Shown here: in pieces, positions 39,132-47,863 of the stretch
Layout: the number at the start of each line of letters is the position of its first letter
How positions within the stretch are numbered: the stretch's first letter is position 1
Source of the DNA: an uncultured Pelagibacteraceae bacterium
Lineage (GTDB): Bacteria > Pseudomonadota > Alphaproteobacteria > Pelagibacterales > Pelagibacteraceae
Direction of reading: 5' to 3'
Length of the DNA stretch: 64,000 nucleotides
Assembly (NCBI GenBank): GCA_902516465.1
Contig: CABXZD010000001.1
Location: forward strand, 62,001-126,000
The notes under the pieces: generated by a model
Databases searched by the model: none
Told to the model about the DNA's origin: nothing
The model's input: the letters and a program-made list of their open reading frames with translations, nothing else
Position numbers and translations under genes: made by a program

Positions 39132-40143
39132 CATGGATTTTTTAAATGCAATTGTACTTTTGTTAAATTATATTTTTGTACCAGCTTTAGCGTATGGATC
39201 TCAGTTGGCATTAGGTGCGATTTTCGTAACTTTAATTTATGGAATTTTGAGATTTGCAAATTTTGCTACAGGGGACATGATGTCTTTTGGAACAATGTTT
39301 ACTATTTTATTTACTTGGTATTTTCAATCTGTTGGTATTAGTCTTGGAATTCTACCAACAGCTCTCTTAGCGATTCCCTTTGCTATCATCTTTATGGTTG
39401 GGTATATGCTTTTTATAGATCAATTTGTTTTTAAATATTACAGAGTAAACAAAAGCCCACCTGTTCAATTAGCAATGGTAAGCATTGGTGTAATGTTTAT
39501 AACACAGGCTGTTGTAAGAATAATAATCGGACCTTCTGATAGAAGATTTTTTGATGGTGAAAAATTTCTAATTAAAGCAGGAGAATTTAAAGAAATGACA
39601 GGTTTGAATGAGGGATTGGCAATTAAATCAACTCAAGTCATTACAATTTTTATTACTTTAATTCTCGTTACGACTCTTTTTTGGTTTTTAAATAAAACTA
39701 AAACTGGAAAAAGTATGAAAGCATACTCTGATAACGAAGATTTAGCATTACTTTCTGGTATTGATCCAAAAAAAATAGTCATGATTACTTGGATTATTGC
39801 AGGTATTATAGCTACGATCGGGGGAGCACTTTATGGTTTAGATAAAAGTTTTAAACCGTTTACATACTTTAATAATATGCTTCCAATATTTGCAGCTGCA
39901 ATTGTTGGAGGTATAGGAAATCCTTTCGGAGCATTCTTAGGAGGTTATGTAATAGCGTTTTCAGAAATATTTTTGACATATGCCTATAAAAAATTTTTTA
40001 TGTATATTTTGCCAGAAACTATGGAACCAGATGGATTAGTACAATTACTTTCAACAGATTATAAATTTGCGGTATCTTTTTCTATACTAGTAATTGTATT
40101 GTTATATCGACCATCTGGAATATTCAAAGGAAAGATTTTATGA
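39124..40143 (+). CDS. Branched-chain-type ABC permease LivH (system 2)
   Basis: A 339-residue permease with about eight membrane helices. Recognisable parts are ALGAIFVTLIYGILRFANFATGDMMSFG near the N-terminus, the ATPase-contact loop SMKAYSDNEDLALLSGIDPKKIV, and AAAIVGGIGNPFGAFLGGYVIA. It overlaps livF by 8 bases and livM by four (ATGA). It is somewhat longer than system 1 LivH, with an added periplasmic loop around residues 140-165. Confidence 0.9.
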   Translation: MVNMDFLNAIVLLLNYIFVPALAYGSQLALGAIFVTLIYGILRFANFATGDMMSFGTMFTILFTWYFQSVGISLGILPTALLAIPFAIIFMVGYMLFIDQFVFKYYRVNKSPPVQLAMVSIGVMFITQAVVRIIIGPSDRRFFDGEKFLIKAGEFKEMTGLNEGLAIKSTQVITIFITLILVTTLFWFLNKTKTGKSMKAYSDNEDLALLSGIDPKKIVMITWIIAGIIATIGGALYGLDKSFKPFTYFNNMLPIFAAAIVGGIGNPFGAFLGGYVIAFSEIFLTYAYKKFFMYILPETMEPDGLVQLLSTDYKFAVSFSILVIVLLYRPSGIFKGKIL

Positions 40144-41510
40144 GAAAAAATTTAAATGTTATTACAGCATATTGCATTATGATGGGATTAATTATTCTCG
40201 TGGGTATATTTCAATCCTGGAATATAGCTTTGTCTATATTCAATCTTTGTTTGATTTCAGCTGTTATGACAATGGGTGCTAATATTCAATGGGGGTATGC
40301 TGGTTTAATAAATTTTGGAATAATGGGTTATACTGCACTTGGAGGTTTAGCAGCAGTTTTAGTTTCAGTAAATCCAGTTCAAGAAGCTTGGAGTGTAGGA
40401 GGTTTAAATATTTTAATAAGTTTTTTCTTAATCATAGGAATGGTTTTAGCTGTTAGATATGTTTTGAAAAATTACAAAAAGTCTAAAATTAGAACTTATA
40501 TTATTTCTACAATTATCATTTTAGGAATCATATTAATAAGATTTGTTTCTGAACCTGGTATTGAGGCAATTGAGGAGGTAAACCCTGCTAAAACCGGTTT
40601 TCTGGGAGGTTTTGGTTTACCAATTATTTTTTCTTGGATAGTAGGTGCTTTGTTTGCTGGTGGACTAGCATTTGTAATAGGTAAAGTCGCCTTAGGTTTA
40701 AGGGCTGATTACTTAGCTATAGCTACACTGCTGATATCGGAGATTGTCATTGCAATCATCAAACATGAAGATTGGTTGACAAGAGGAGTTAAAAATGTGA
40801 TTGGACTAAAACGTCCTGCGCCTTATGAGGTAAATTTACAACAAACAGATTGGTTTATAAATTTAGTTGAAAAATTTAATTCTGGTAAATTAAATTTAAT
40901 TACAGATTTTGCAGAAAGACAAGCTGCTCTTAACCAATTGGTAATCGAAGGATCGTCAGTTTTCGTAAAACTTTGTTACTCTGGACTATTTTTAGTTGTT
41001 GTAATTATTCTTTTAATTTTAACTCAGAAAGCTCTTTACTCTCCCTGGGGAAGAATGATGAGAGCTATTAGAGATAATGAGGAAGCTGCAAATGCAATGG
41101 GAAAAAATGTTGTGAAACAACACTTATTAATTTTTGTTTTAGGTTCAGCAATAGTAGGAATTGCAGGAGCAATGCTAGTAACCCAGGATGGGTTATTTAC
41201 GCCAGGAAGTTATAGACCAATGAGATATACTTTTTTAATATGGGTAATGGTTATTGTTGGTGGAAGTGGAAATAATTTTGGAGCGATATTAGGTGGTTTT
41301 GTAGTTTGGTTTTTATGGATTGAGGCTGCCCCAATAGGATTGTACTTAGTAAATTTAACCACTGCAGGTCTAGATGATACACATTTCTTAAAAGTTCATT
41401 TAATTGAAAGTGTGCCATATTTTAGGTTTTTAATGATGGGAATAGGTCTATTATTGATTATGAGATACAGACCAAAAGGTATACTTCCAGAAAAAATAGA
41501 AATAAAATAA
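40140..41510 (+). CDS. Branched-chain-type ABC permease LivM (system 2), enlarged
   Basis: A 456-residue LivM-type permease. The family markers are GANIQWGYAGLINFGIMGYTALGGLAAVL, LGLRADYLAIATLLISEIV and the loop RAIRDNEEAANAMGKNVVKQHLLIF. Most LivM proteins have 300-420 residues; extra length here comes from an insertion around residues 95-150 and a long periplasmic stretch near 225-270 (ERQAALNQLVIEG). It overlaps livH by four bases. The binding protein of the system is probably the one on the opposite strand just downstream. Confidence 0.9.
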   Translation: MRKNLNVITAYCIMMGLIILVGIFQSWNIALSIFNLCLISAVMTMGANIQWGYAGLINFGIMGYTALGGLAAVLVSVNPVQEAWSVGGLNILISFFLIIGMVLAVRYVLKNYKKSKIRTYIISTIIILGIILIRFVSEPGIEAIEEVNPAKTGFLGGFGLPIIFSWIVGALFAGGLAFVIGKVALGLRADYLAIATLLISEIVIAIIKHEDWLTRGVKNVIGLKRPAPYEVNLQQTDWFINLVEKFNSGKLNLITDFAERQAALNQLVIEGSSVFVKLCYSGLFLVVVIILLILTQKALYSPWGRMMRAIRDNEEAANAMGKNVVKQHLLIFVLGSAIVGIAGAMLVTQDGLFTPGSYRPMRYTFLIWVMVIVGGSGNNFGAILGGFVVWFLWIEAAPIGLYLVNLTTAGLDDTHFLKVHLIESVPYFRFLMMGIGLLLIMRYRPKGILPEKIEIK

Positions 41511-41515
41511 ATTTT

Positions 41516-41584
41516 ATGAAATATATTATATTAGGTGCTGCATTAGCTTGGGCTATGTATATGGCTGACAAGTATATGTTTTAA
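41516..41584 (+). CDS. Possible 22-residue membrane microprotein
   Basis: An ATG five bases after livM opens a 22-codon frame encoding one hydrophobic helix (MKYIILGAALAWAMYMADKY) and a stop that abuts the terminator. It is in the same direction as livM and could be a small subunit or regulator of the importer. No Shine-Dalgarno is evident and a frame this short can occur by chance. Conservation in related genomes would be the deciding evidence. Confidence 0.4.
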   Translation: MKYIILGAALAWAMYMADKYMF

Positions 41585-41620
41585 AAAAAACCTCAGCGAA
41601 TTTCTTCGCTGAGGTTTCGT
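41584..41620 (-). terminator. Bidirectional terminator between convergent transport genes
   Basis: A 13-base-pair stem (41588-41600 with 41605-41617) closes a TTTC loop. On the minus strand eight U residues follow, a strong terminator for the binding-protein gene. On the plus strand the tail is shorter (TTTCG), so it may end the livM transcript less efficiently. Confidence 0.88.
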
Positions 41621-41631
41621 AATATTAAATA

Positions 41632-42813
41632 TTATCTTTGTTTTTTAGTTTTAAATTTTCCACCTTTAATTTCTTGCTCTAAAAAAGAACCTTCAGCTTC
41701 ACCGACTTTAGTAAAAGACACTCCAGTTGCTCCTTCGTAGTCAACTTTTTTGCCTTTAGCTAATAAATCCAAACCTTTTTTAAGTTCACCAGGATATATT
41801 TTTGTTCCCGGACCATTAGCGACATCCATTACATTTTTTGCGATAGATGCTCTATCTGCAGATCCACCTGCTTGCATAGCTAAGACAATTAAAGCCGCTG
41901 CATCGTATGATTCACCAGTGTAAGGTCCAGAGCTATCTATTCCCGCAGCTTTTGCTACTGAACCAAATACTCCAGCTCCTTTTCCTGTAGAGCCTGGCAT
42001 AGAACCAAATGATTTTTTAAGATCGTTGCCAAATGCATCTACTAATGATTGGCCAATCATACCATCAGATAAGATAAATTTATCAAATGCTCCTGAATCT
42101 AAAGAGGCTTGAATGATACCTTTTCCTCCTTGATCAAGATAACCTATTACAGCTACCGCATCTCCACCAGCCGAAGCCAGAGTTGCAACTTCCGAAGAGT
42201 AATCAGCTTTTCCATCCTCATGAGCAGTCACAGTAGTTACTTTGATACCGTGGGCCTCAACAGCTGCTTTATAAACATCTGCTAGACCTTTTCCATAGTC
42301 ATTATTTGTGTAAGTAATAGCTACACTTTTAACTTTTCTATCTTTTGTAATATCTGCTAAAATCTGACCACCTCTAGCGTCTGAAGGCGCGGTTCTAAAA
42401 AAATACCCTTTGTCATCAAGAGTTGTCAATCCTGGAGATGTAGCTGATGGTGAGATCATTGTTACACCATTTGGTACAGCAACATTTGAAGCTATCGCTC
42501 CAGTTACACCAGAACAATCTGCTCCCATGATTGCAGCAACTCCTTGAGAAATGACTCCTTCAGCTGCTGCGGTAGCTGCTGCCGAGTCAACACAAGTTGA
42601 GTCTGCTCTTATTACTGAAATAGTTTCACCACCTAGCAGTGATCCAGATTCGGATGCTTCTTTAAACGCAAGTTCAGCAGATGCAGCCATAGCCGGTGTA
42701 AGGGACTCAATAGGACCAGTAAACCCTAAAATAATTCCCATTTTAACTTCCGCAAAAATATTTGTTGTAAATGTAGAAACAAATATAAATGCAGCAATAA
42801 ATAGTTTTTTCAT
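41632..42813 (-). CDS. Branched-chain-type ABC substrate-binding protein (system 2)
   Basis: A 393-residue periplasmic binding protein with signal peptide (residues 1-21, IFA-EVK). The fold is shown by MGIILGFTGPIESLTPAMAASAELAFKEA, MGADCSGVTGAIASNVAVPNGVTMISPSATSPGL (the amino acid-binding loop of LivJ types) and VKSVAITYTNNDYGKGLADVYK. It faces the system 2 permease and ATPase genes across a bidirectional terminator and probably serves them, but it has its own promoter on the other strand. The ribosome-binding site is AGAGGAT. Confidence 0.93.
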   Translation of the reverse strand: MKKLFIAAFIFVSTFTTNIFAEVKMGIILGFTGPIESLTPAMAASAELAFKEASESGSLLGGETISVIRADSTCVDSAAATAAAEGVISQGVAAIMGADCSGVTGAIASNVAVPNGVTMISPSATSPGLTTLDDKGYFFRTAPSDARGGQILADITKDRKVKSVAITYTNNDYGKGLADVYKAAVEAHGIKVTTVTAHEDGKADYSSEVATLASAGGDAVAVIGYLDQGGKGIIQASLDSGAFDKFILSDGMIGQSLVDAFGNDLKKSFGSMPGSTGKGAGVFGSVAKAAGIDSSGPYTGESYDAAALIVLAMQAGGSADRASIAKNVMDVANGPGTKIYPGELKKGLDLLAKGKKVDYEGATGVSFTKVGEAEGSFLEQEIKGGKFKTKKQR

Positions 42814-42888
42814 TATTATCCTCTTATATTGTTAACAATTTATAAAAAATAAATTAAAACCTATTTGAGTATTTTTTCAATAAGCAAA

Positions 42889-43746
42889 TTATTTTATTTT
42901 ATTAAGAAAAAAGACAGAAGAAATAACGATAATACCACCCAATATGAACAATAAAGTGGGCACTTCATCAAAAATAACATATGAAAGGATTATTCCAAAG
43001 ATTGGGAATAAAGAATAAAAGGGAAAAATTTTTCCAACTGTATAAAATTTATACAAGTAAAACATTAACAAATGAGCTCCTAAAGAAACAACAATTGCTT
43101 GATAAGAAATTAAGATCCAAGAGTTAGATGTTATTAAACTAATATTTAAAAGTGTATTTCCTTCTATAAAAAAAGAGATGAAGAGTAAAATTATAAAACC
43201 AAACAAGCCACAAAACACATTTAATACGCTAATATCTAAACTTCTTAATTCTCTTGAATAAACTTGTGCTAAACCAAAAGATAGTGCCATTAAACTAGCA
43301 AAAAATAATCCTAAAAAATTATTCACTAACTTAGGATCAAAAAAGATTATAAAAATTCCTATAAAAGCGCTTAAAATAAGGAACCATTTTTTGTAACTTA
43401 TTTTTTCTTTTAGCATTATCGAGCTTGCAAGAATTCCAAATGGTATAGCTAGTTGAGAACCTAAAATAATAGGAGATATAATTGTTGAATGGTAAAGAGA
43501 CAGATTCATAAAAACATAAACTAAAACACCCATATAAATAGAAAAAGCCATTAAAGATTTAAAATATTTTTTTTTTGGAATCTTAAATTTCCAAAAAGGA
43601 ATTAGTAATATAAATACTAGACCCATTCTTAATGATGCCATTAAAATGGGTGGAACTGAATTGTTAAGAGCTAATTTTGCTACAGGAAATGCGCTGCCAT
43701 GAGCTATCATGATAAAGATTAAAATTAGTAAATGCTTAATTGGCAA
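42889..43746 (-). CDS. DMT-superfamily (EamA) permease
   Basis: A 285-residue protein with ten predicted helices in two EamA halves. The first half opens with LILIFIMIAHGSAFPVAKLAL; the second with LFFASLMALSFGLAQVYSRE. The start codon is TTG, 11 bases after the end of the terC gene. The substrate is unknown. The 75 bases to the next gene on the minus strand side hold nothing clear beyond that gene's ribosome-binding site. Confidence 0.85.
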   Translation of the reverse strand: MPIKHLLILIFIMIAHGSAFPVAKLALNNSVPPILMASLRMGLVFILLIPFWKFKIPKKKYFKSLMAFSIYMGVLVYVFMNLSLYHSTIISPIILGSQLAIPFGILASSIMLKEKISYKKWFLILSAFIGIFIIFFDPKLVNNFLGLFFASLMALSFGLAQVYSRELRSLDISVLNVFCGLFGFIILLFISFFIEGNTLLNISLITSNSWILISYQAIVVSLGAHLLMFYLYKFYTVGKIFPFYSLFPIFGIILSYVIFDEVPTLLFILGGIIVISSVFFLNKIK

Positions 43747-43757
43747 CTTAAAGAAAA

Positions 43758-44369
43758 TTAAAAATATTTTTTAAATGTTTCATTGATAGACAATACCCCG
43801 TAATCATTTAGTCCACCAATGACTAATTGCAATGCTACAAGTAAGATGAAACCTAGTCCTACATATGCAATCCATAAATGTTTTTGAATATAGTTAGCAA
43901 GATAAGTTGCTAGTGCACCTGTTAAAACAACTGATAGAACTAATCCAAAAATCATAAATCCAAAATTTCCTTTGGATGCACCGACAACACCTATTACATT
44001 ATCGAAACTAATCGTGATGTCAGCAAAAAGAACCTTGTATATACTTTGAATAAAAGATGGTTCTTTTGATTTTTTTGTAGGTGACTTAATTTTTTTAATT
44101 TCGAATAAGTCTTTTCTTAAGTCATTTACAATCCATATTAGTAATAAACCACCTATAATTTTTATCCAATAAAATTGAAATAAATAAGTTGCAAATAACG
44201 CAAATATAATTTTAAAAATTAATGCACCTACAACTCCCCAAAAAATAATTAATTTTCTATTTTTAGGTACAAAATTTGCTGCGATTAAACCGATAATAAT
44301 TGCATTATCTGCTGCAAGGATAATATCAATAAAAATAATTTGTAATAATATTAATGCTTCTTCAATCAA
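43758..44369 (-). CDS. TerC/YjbE-family integral membrane protein
   Basis: A 203-residue membrane protein with six or seven helices. The TerC motif IDIILAADNAIIIGLIAANF at the start carries the conserved aspartates, and a second copy, ADITISFDNVIGVVGA, lies in the C-terminal half. This inverted-repeat pattern is typical of TerC/YjbE proteins, some of which export manganese or other metals. The start codon appears to be TTG; no in-frame ATG lies just upstream. The next gene downstream, a DMT permease, is 11 bases away. Confidence 0.85.
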   Translation of the reverse strand: MIEEALILLQIIFIDIILAADNAIIIGLIAANFVPKNRKLIIFWGVVGALIFKIIFALFATYLFQFYWIKIIGGLLLIWIVNDLRKDLFEIKKIKSPTKKSKEPSFIQSIYKVLFADITISFDNVIGVVGASKGNFGFMIFGLVLSVVLTGALATYLANYIQKHLWIAYVGLGFILLVALQLVIGGLNDYGVLSINETFKKYF

Positions 44370-44418
44370 AGTGACTATGTATAGTAAATTATAAGAACAA
44401 TTTCAAATTAAAGTTATA

Positions 44419-44937
44419 TCAATTCTTTTCTAAAAGATTTTTAAGTTTTATATATTCTTGACAATTACATATGCTTAAAGCTTCTAATCTTTCTTTAGCT
44501 AGGTTTATTCTTTTTGTTTCAAGGTAAAGTTCACCCAATCCTTGGTTTATAGTAGGATTTTTTGGATCTAATACTAAAGCTTGTTGATAATAAATTTCTG
44601 ACATGATCAAATCACCAATTACATTGTATGTAAAACCAAGATAGTTAAGTATTTCAACATTCTCTGGATATTCCTTGTGAGCTAAAACAAAGTAACCTAA
44701 AGCTTTTTCAAATTTTATACCTGATTTTTTGATTTTATTTTTTTTTTTTAACTTTATAGCTTGTTTAAAAAAATCTTTACCTTTTTTTAAATTACTATTT
44801 GTTACATTCAAAAAAGAATGATCTTCAGCTCCTCCTTTACCCTCGAATGTCCCACTTTTTTTTTCTGTTGAATAAGATTTCGTAAACATTATTAAAGTAC
44901 AAAAAAAAATGAAAAATAAAAGCTTATTAATTTTCAT
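44419..44937 (-). CDS. Secreted TPR-repeat protein (copy A)
   Basis: A 172-residue protein with a signal peptide (about residues 1-23) and TPR repeats: EILNYLGFTYNVIGDLIMSEIYYQQALVLDPKNPTINQGLGELYLETKR spans two helix pairs. The C-terminus has the RLEALSICNCQEYIKLKNLL motif. It is clearly a paralog of the next gene (44959-45450), sharing the NYLGFT, GELY and CNC-EY blocks. TPR domains mediate protein contacts; the location would be the periplasm. Function unknown. Confidence 0.82.
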   Translation of the reverse strand: MKINKLLFFIFFCTLIMFTKSYSTEKKSGTFEGKGGAEDHSFLNVTNSNLKKGKDFFKQAIKLKKKNKIKKSGIKFEKALGYFVLAHKEYPENVEILNYLGFTYNVIGDLIMSEIYYQQALVLDPKNPTINQGLGELYLETKRINLAKERLEALSICNCQEYIKLKNLLEKN

Positions 44938-44958
44938 TTGAAAATTATAATATCTAAT

Positions 44959-45450
44959 TTAATACTTTGAAGCCTTATTTCCCTCGATTACATCTTTTAA
45001 TTCTTCATATTCTTCACAATTACAACCTTTTAAAACTTCAAGTCTTTCTTTAGCCAAGGAAAGTCTATTAGTGGCGACATAAAGTTCTCCTAAATATTCA
45101 TTTATACCATTATGTTTAGGATCAATAGCAAGACCTTGAAGATAGTATTTTTCACCATTTGAAAAATCTCCAAGTTTTCTGGTTGTAAAACCAAGATAAT
45201 TGAGCGTATCTGCACTATTTGGTTTTTCAATGTTTGATTTTATCAGAAGATCTAAAGCTTTTTCATAACTTTTATTGGCTTTTTTATCGTTACCTTTTTT
45301 TTCATATTTTTTTGCTGATTTTATATGTGACACTGCTTTATCGTAATTGGATTCTGATTGGTTAGAGTCACTACTGCTTGATCCTGCAGCAAAACCATTA
45401 ACAGTTAAAAAAAGTGATATGATACATGTTAAAAATATTTTCTTAATCAT
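44959..45450 (-). CDS. Secreted TPR-repeat protein (copy B)
   Basis: A 163-residue protein with a signal peptide (residues 1-22, GFAAG) and two or three TPR units (ALDLLIKSNIEKPNSADTLNYLGFTTRKLGDFSNGEKYYLQGLAIDPKHNGINEYLGELY). It ends with RLEVLKGCNCEEYEELKDVIEG, matching copy A. The start codon overlaps the pxpA stop by one base (TAATG), so it is in one operon with pxpA and copy A. The CNCxEY motif may bind metal or form a disulfide; this is inference. Confidence 0.84.
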   Translation of the reverse strand: MIKKIFLTCIISLFLTVNGFAAGSSSSDSNQSESNYDKAVSHIKSAKKYEKKGNDKKANKSYEKALDLLIKSNIEKPNSADTLNYLGFTTRKLGDFSNGEKYYLQGLAIDPKHNGINEYLGELYVATNRLSLAKERLEVLKGCNCEEYEELKDVIEGNKASKY

Positions 45451-46223
45451 TAAATAAATTTCTCCATTTCGTTTAAAGGTTTTAATTTAAGCTTATTTTC
45501 TAATAGATTATTTCTAATACACTTAGCTGTTTCTAATGAACTTAAATTATCACCATGTATACATATAGAGTCAATTTCACAAGGTATCTGTTTTCCACTG
45601 TGACAATTAATAGCCTGATTTTTAACCATTTTTAAGACATGTTTTTTAGCTTCTTCAGGATTAGTTATCAATGCATTTGATTTTTTGCGGGAAACTAAAT
45701 TACCATCATCCTCGTAATTTCTATCTGCAAAAATTTCACAAGCGATTTTCATGTTGAGTTTTTTTGCTGCTTTTTCCATTTTTGAACCAGTTGGAACAAG
45801 ATAAATTAAGTCTTTATCAATATCATATATTATTTTTGCTAAAATTTTTGAGAGCTCAACATCCTCACAAGCCATATTATTTAATGCACCATGAGGTTTT
45901 ATATGAGTAACTTTATCATTATGATCTGAAGCTATTTTTTGAAGTATCTCATATTGGTCAATGACAAGTTTTCTAATTTCGGTTGACGTTAGGTTTACTC
46001 TTTTTCTTCCAAAATTTTCTGGATCATTAAAAGATGGGTGCGCACCAATACTAACACCATTTTTTTTTGAAATCTTTACAACTTGATTCATTGTTTCTTT
46101 ATCACCAGCGTGATATCCACATGCAATATTAGCTGAATTTACTATCTCCAGTAAATCTGGATCATTTTTATTAGAGTGGTGTTTCGACTTTTCACCCAAA
46201 TCACAGTTGATATTAATTTCCAT
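45450..46223 (-). CDS. pxpA: 5-oxoprolinase subunit A (LamB/YcsF family)
   Basis: PxpA works with PxpB and PxpC to hydrolyse 5-oxoproline (pyroglutamate) to glutamate with ATP. The 257-residue protein opens MEININCDLGEKS, followed by SANIACGYHAGD, SIGAHPSFNDPENFGRK, THIKPHGALNN and SICIHGD, all LamB/YcsF family blocks. It is read away from pxpB-pxpC, with 28 bases between the two start codons, instead of lying in the same operon as in many bacteria. The two TPR proteins follow it on the minus strand. Confidence 0.93.
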   Translation of the reverse strand: MEININCDLGEKSKHHSNKNDPDLLEIVNSANIACGYHAGDKETMNQVVKISKKNGVSIGAHPSFNDPENFGRKRVNLTSTEIRKLVIDQYEILQKIASDHNDKVTHIKPHGALNNMACEDVELSKILAKIIYDIDKDLIYLVPTGSKMEKAAKKLNMKIACEIFADRNYEDDGNLVSRKKSNALITNPEEAKKHVLKMVKNQAINCHSGKQIPCEIDSICIHGDNLSSLETAKCIRNNLLENKLKLKPLNEMEKFI

Positions 46224-46251
46224 AGTTTAAATAGTTGAAGTATAACATGAC

Positions 46252-46926
46252 ATGATAAAAAATATATCAAATCTTGGTGACGCAGCTTTGTATTGTGACT
46301 TTGGTGAAGATGTGAATAAGGAAGTAAATTCTAATGTAATTAAATATTTTAAAAATATAAAAGAAAAAAATATTAAAGGAGTTATCAATTTAACCCCTTC
46401 ATATAATAAGTTGATTATTTCATTTGATTTAAAAAAGATTAATTTTATAGAAATTAAAAAAATCGTTGAAAATTTGGATATTAATGATTTTAAATCTGAA
46501 TTTTCAAAAAAGATTGAAATACCAATTTGTTGTGCCGACTTTTTTTCACTAGATATTAAAAGATTAGAAGAAAAATTATCTTTGAATAAAAATAAAATTT
46601 ATGAAAATTTTTTTAATAAAGAATATTTTTGTTATATGACAGGTTTTGTTGCTGGAATGCCATTTTTGGGTGATCTTGATAAAAGTATGAGAGCTAAAAG
46701 GTTAGAAACTCCAAGAGTTAAAGTTCCTAAGGGGTCTGTAGGTTTAACTGAACAATTTGCTAACATTTACAGTTTTGAAAGCCCAGGAGGATGGAATATA
46801 ATTGGAAATACTCCACTAGAAATTTTTAACAGTTCAAAAATAGATAACCCAAATTTAATTTCGCCTGGAGATACAGTAACTTTTAAACAAATCTCTCTCA
46901 AAGATCACAAAAATTATAATGAATAA
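46252..46926 (+). CDS. pxpB: 5-oxoprolinase subunit B (KipI family)
   Basis: A 224-residue KipI/allophanate-hydrolase subunit 1-type protein. It has the LGDAALYCDFGED start, the central PSYNKLIISFD, and the C-terminal block FVAGMPFLGDLDKSMRAKRLETPRVKVPKGSVGLTEQFANIYSFESPGGWNIIGNTPL, which is highly conserved in the family. Together with the KipA-type protein it activates the PxpA reaction. It overlaps pxpC by 8 bases. Confidence 0.92.
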   Translation: MIKNISNLGDAALYCDFGEDVNKEVNSNVIKYFKNIKEKNIKGVINLTPSYNKLIISFDLKKINFIEIKKIVENLDINDFKSEFSKKIEIPICCADFFSLDIKRLEEKLSLNKNKIYENFFNKEYFCYMTGFVAGMPFLGDLDKSMRAKRLETPRVKVPKGSVGLTEQFANIYSFESPGGWNIIGNTPLEIFNSSKIDNPNLISPGDTVTFKQISLKDHKNYNE

Positions 46927-47863
46927 TTGTTTTGAAATAATAAGAGCAGGAACCAATACCACATTTCAAGATAATGGTAGAAATAATCTTAATCATATTG
47001 GTATACCATTCAGTGGAGCTATGGATAAAAGAAATTATGTTTTAGCTAACAGTTTAGTTGGCAATAAAATTAATGACCCTGTTATTGAGTTTGCTTACCA
47101 AGGACCTTTAGTCAAATATAGAGGAAAAAAAATTAGTTTTGTTATTACTGGAGATGTAATATTTAAAATAATTAAAAAAAAAAATGAAATTAACGGTAAC
47201 TGTTATGAAACTTACAACATTGAGGATGGAGATCAAATAGATATTATTTCAACTAACAAATCTGTGTATGGTTATTTTGCAATTAGCGGTAAATTTTACT
47301 TAAATTTTCAATGGGGAAGTTGTTCAACAAATACAACGGCAAATATAGGTTCAAATGAGGGGAAAAAGCTACAAGACTCTCAAAAAATTGAGATACTAAA
47401 TATTAATTCAAATCAAATTCAAAAAAAATTAAATTATATTAACACGAGACTGGAAAAAATCAGGGTCATTAAAGGAACAAATTTCAATTATTTTTCAAAT
47501 GAAGGAAAAAAAATTTTTTTTGAAAAAGAATTTATTATTTCAAAATTATCAGATCGGATGGGAATGCGATTAGAGGGGCCAAATATTGAAAATATTGTTG
47601 AAACAAATATTAGATCAGAGGGATTAATAAAAGGAGTAATTCAAATAACAGCAGATGGCAATCCAATTATAATGCTATCAGATCATGGAACAATAGGAGG
47701 TTATCCGAAAATTGGAGTTGTAATAAGTGCAGATTATGACAAATTGGTTCAACTATCACCTGGTTCAAAATGTAAATTTCAAGAAATTGAATTAACAGAT
47801 GCAGAAAATTTGTTTAAATTATATGAAATTGAAACGAATAATCTAATTTCACAATTGAGATGA
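46919..47863 (+). CDS. pxpC: 5-oxoprolinase subunit C (KipA family)
   Basis: A 314-residue biotin-dependent carboxylase-like domain protein. Family blocks are GTNTTFQDNGRNNLNHIGIPFSGAMDKRNYVLANSLVGN at the start and DRMGMRLEGP, EGLIKGVIQITADGNPIIMLSDHGTIGGYPKIGVV in the C-terminal half. It completes the PxpABC complex. The stop overlaps the DMT permease start by four bases, so the permease may move pyroglutamate, glutamate or a related compound; that link is inference. Confidence 0.93.
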   Translation: MNNCFEIIRAGTNTTFQDNGRNNLNHIGIPFSGAMDKRNYVLANSLVGNKINDPVIEFAYQGPLVKYRGKKISFVITGDVIFKIIKKKNEINGNCYETYNIEDGDQIDIISTNKSVYGYFAISGKFYLNFQWGSCSTNTTANIGSNEGKKLQDSQKIEILNINSNQIQKKLNYINTRLEKIRVIKGTNFNYFSNEGKKIFFEKEFIISKLSDRMGMRLEGPNIENIVETNIRSEGLIKGVIQITADGNPIIMLSDHGTIGGYPKIGVVISADYDKLVQLSPGSKCKFQEIELTDAENLFKLYEIETNNLISQLR

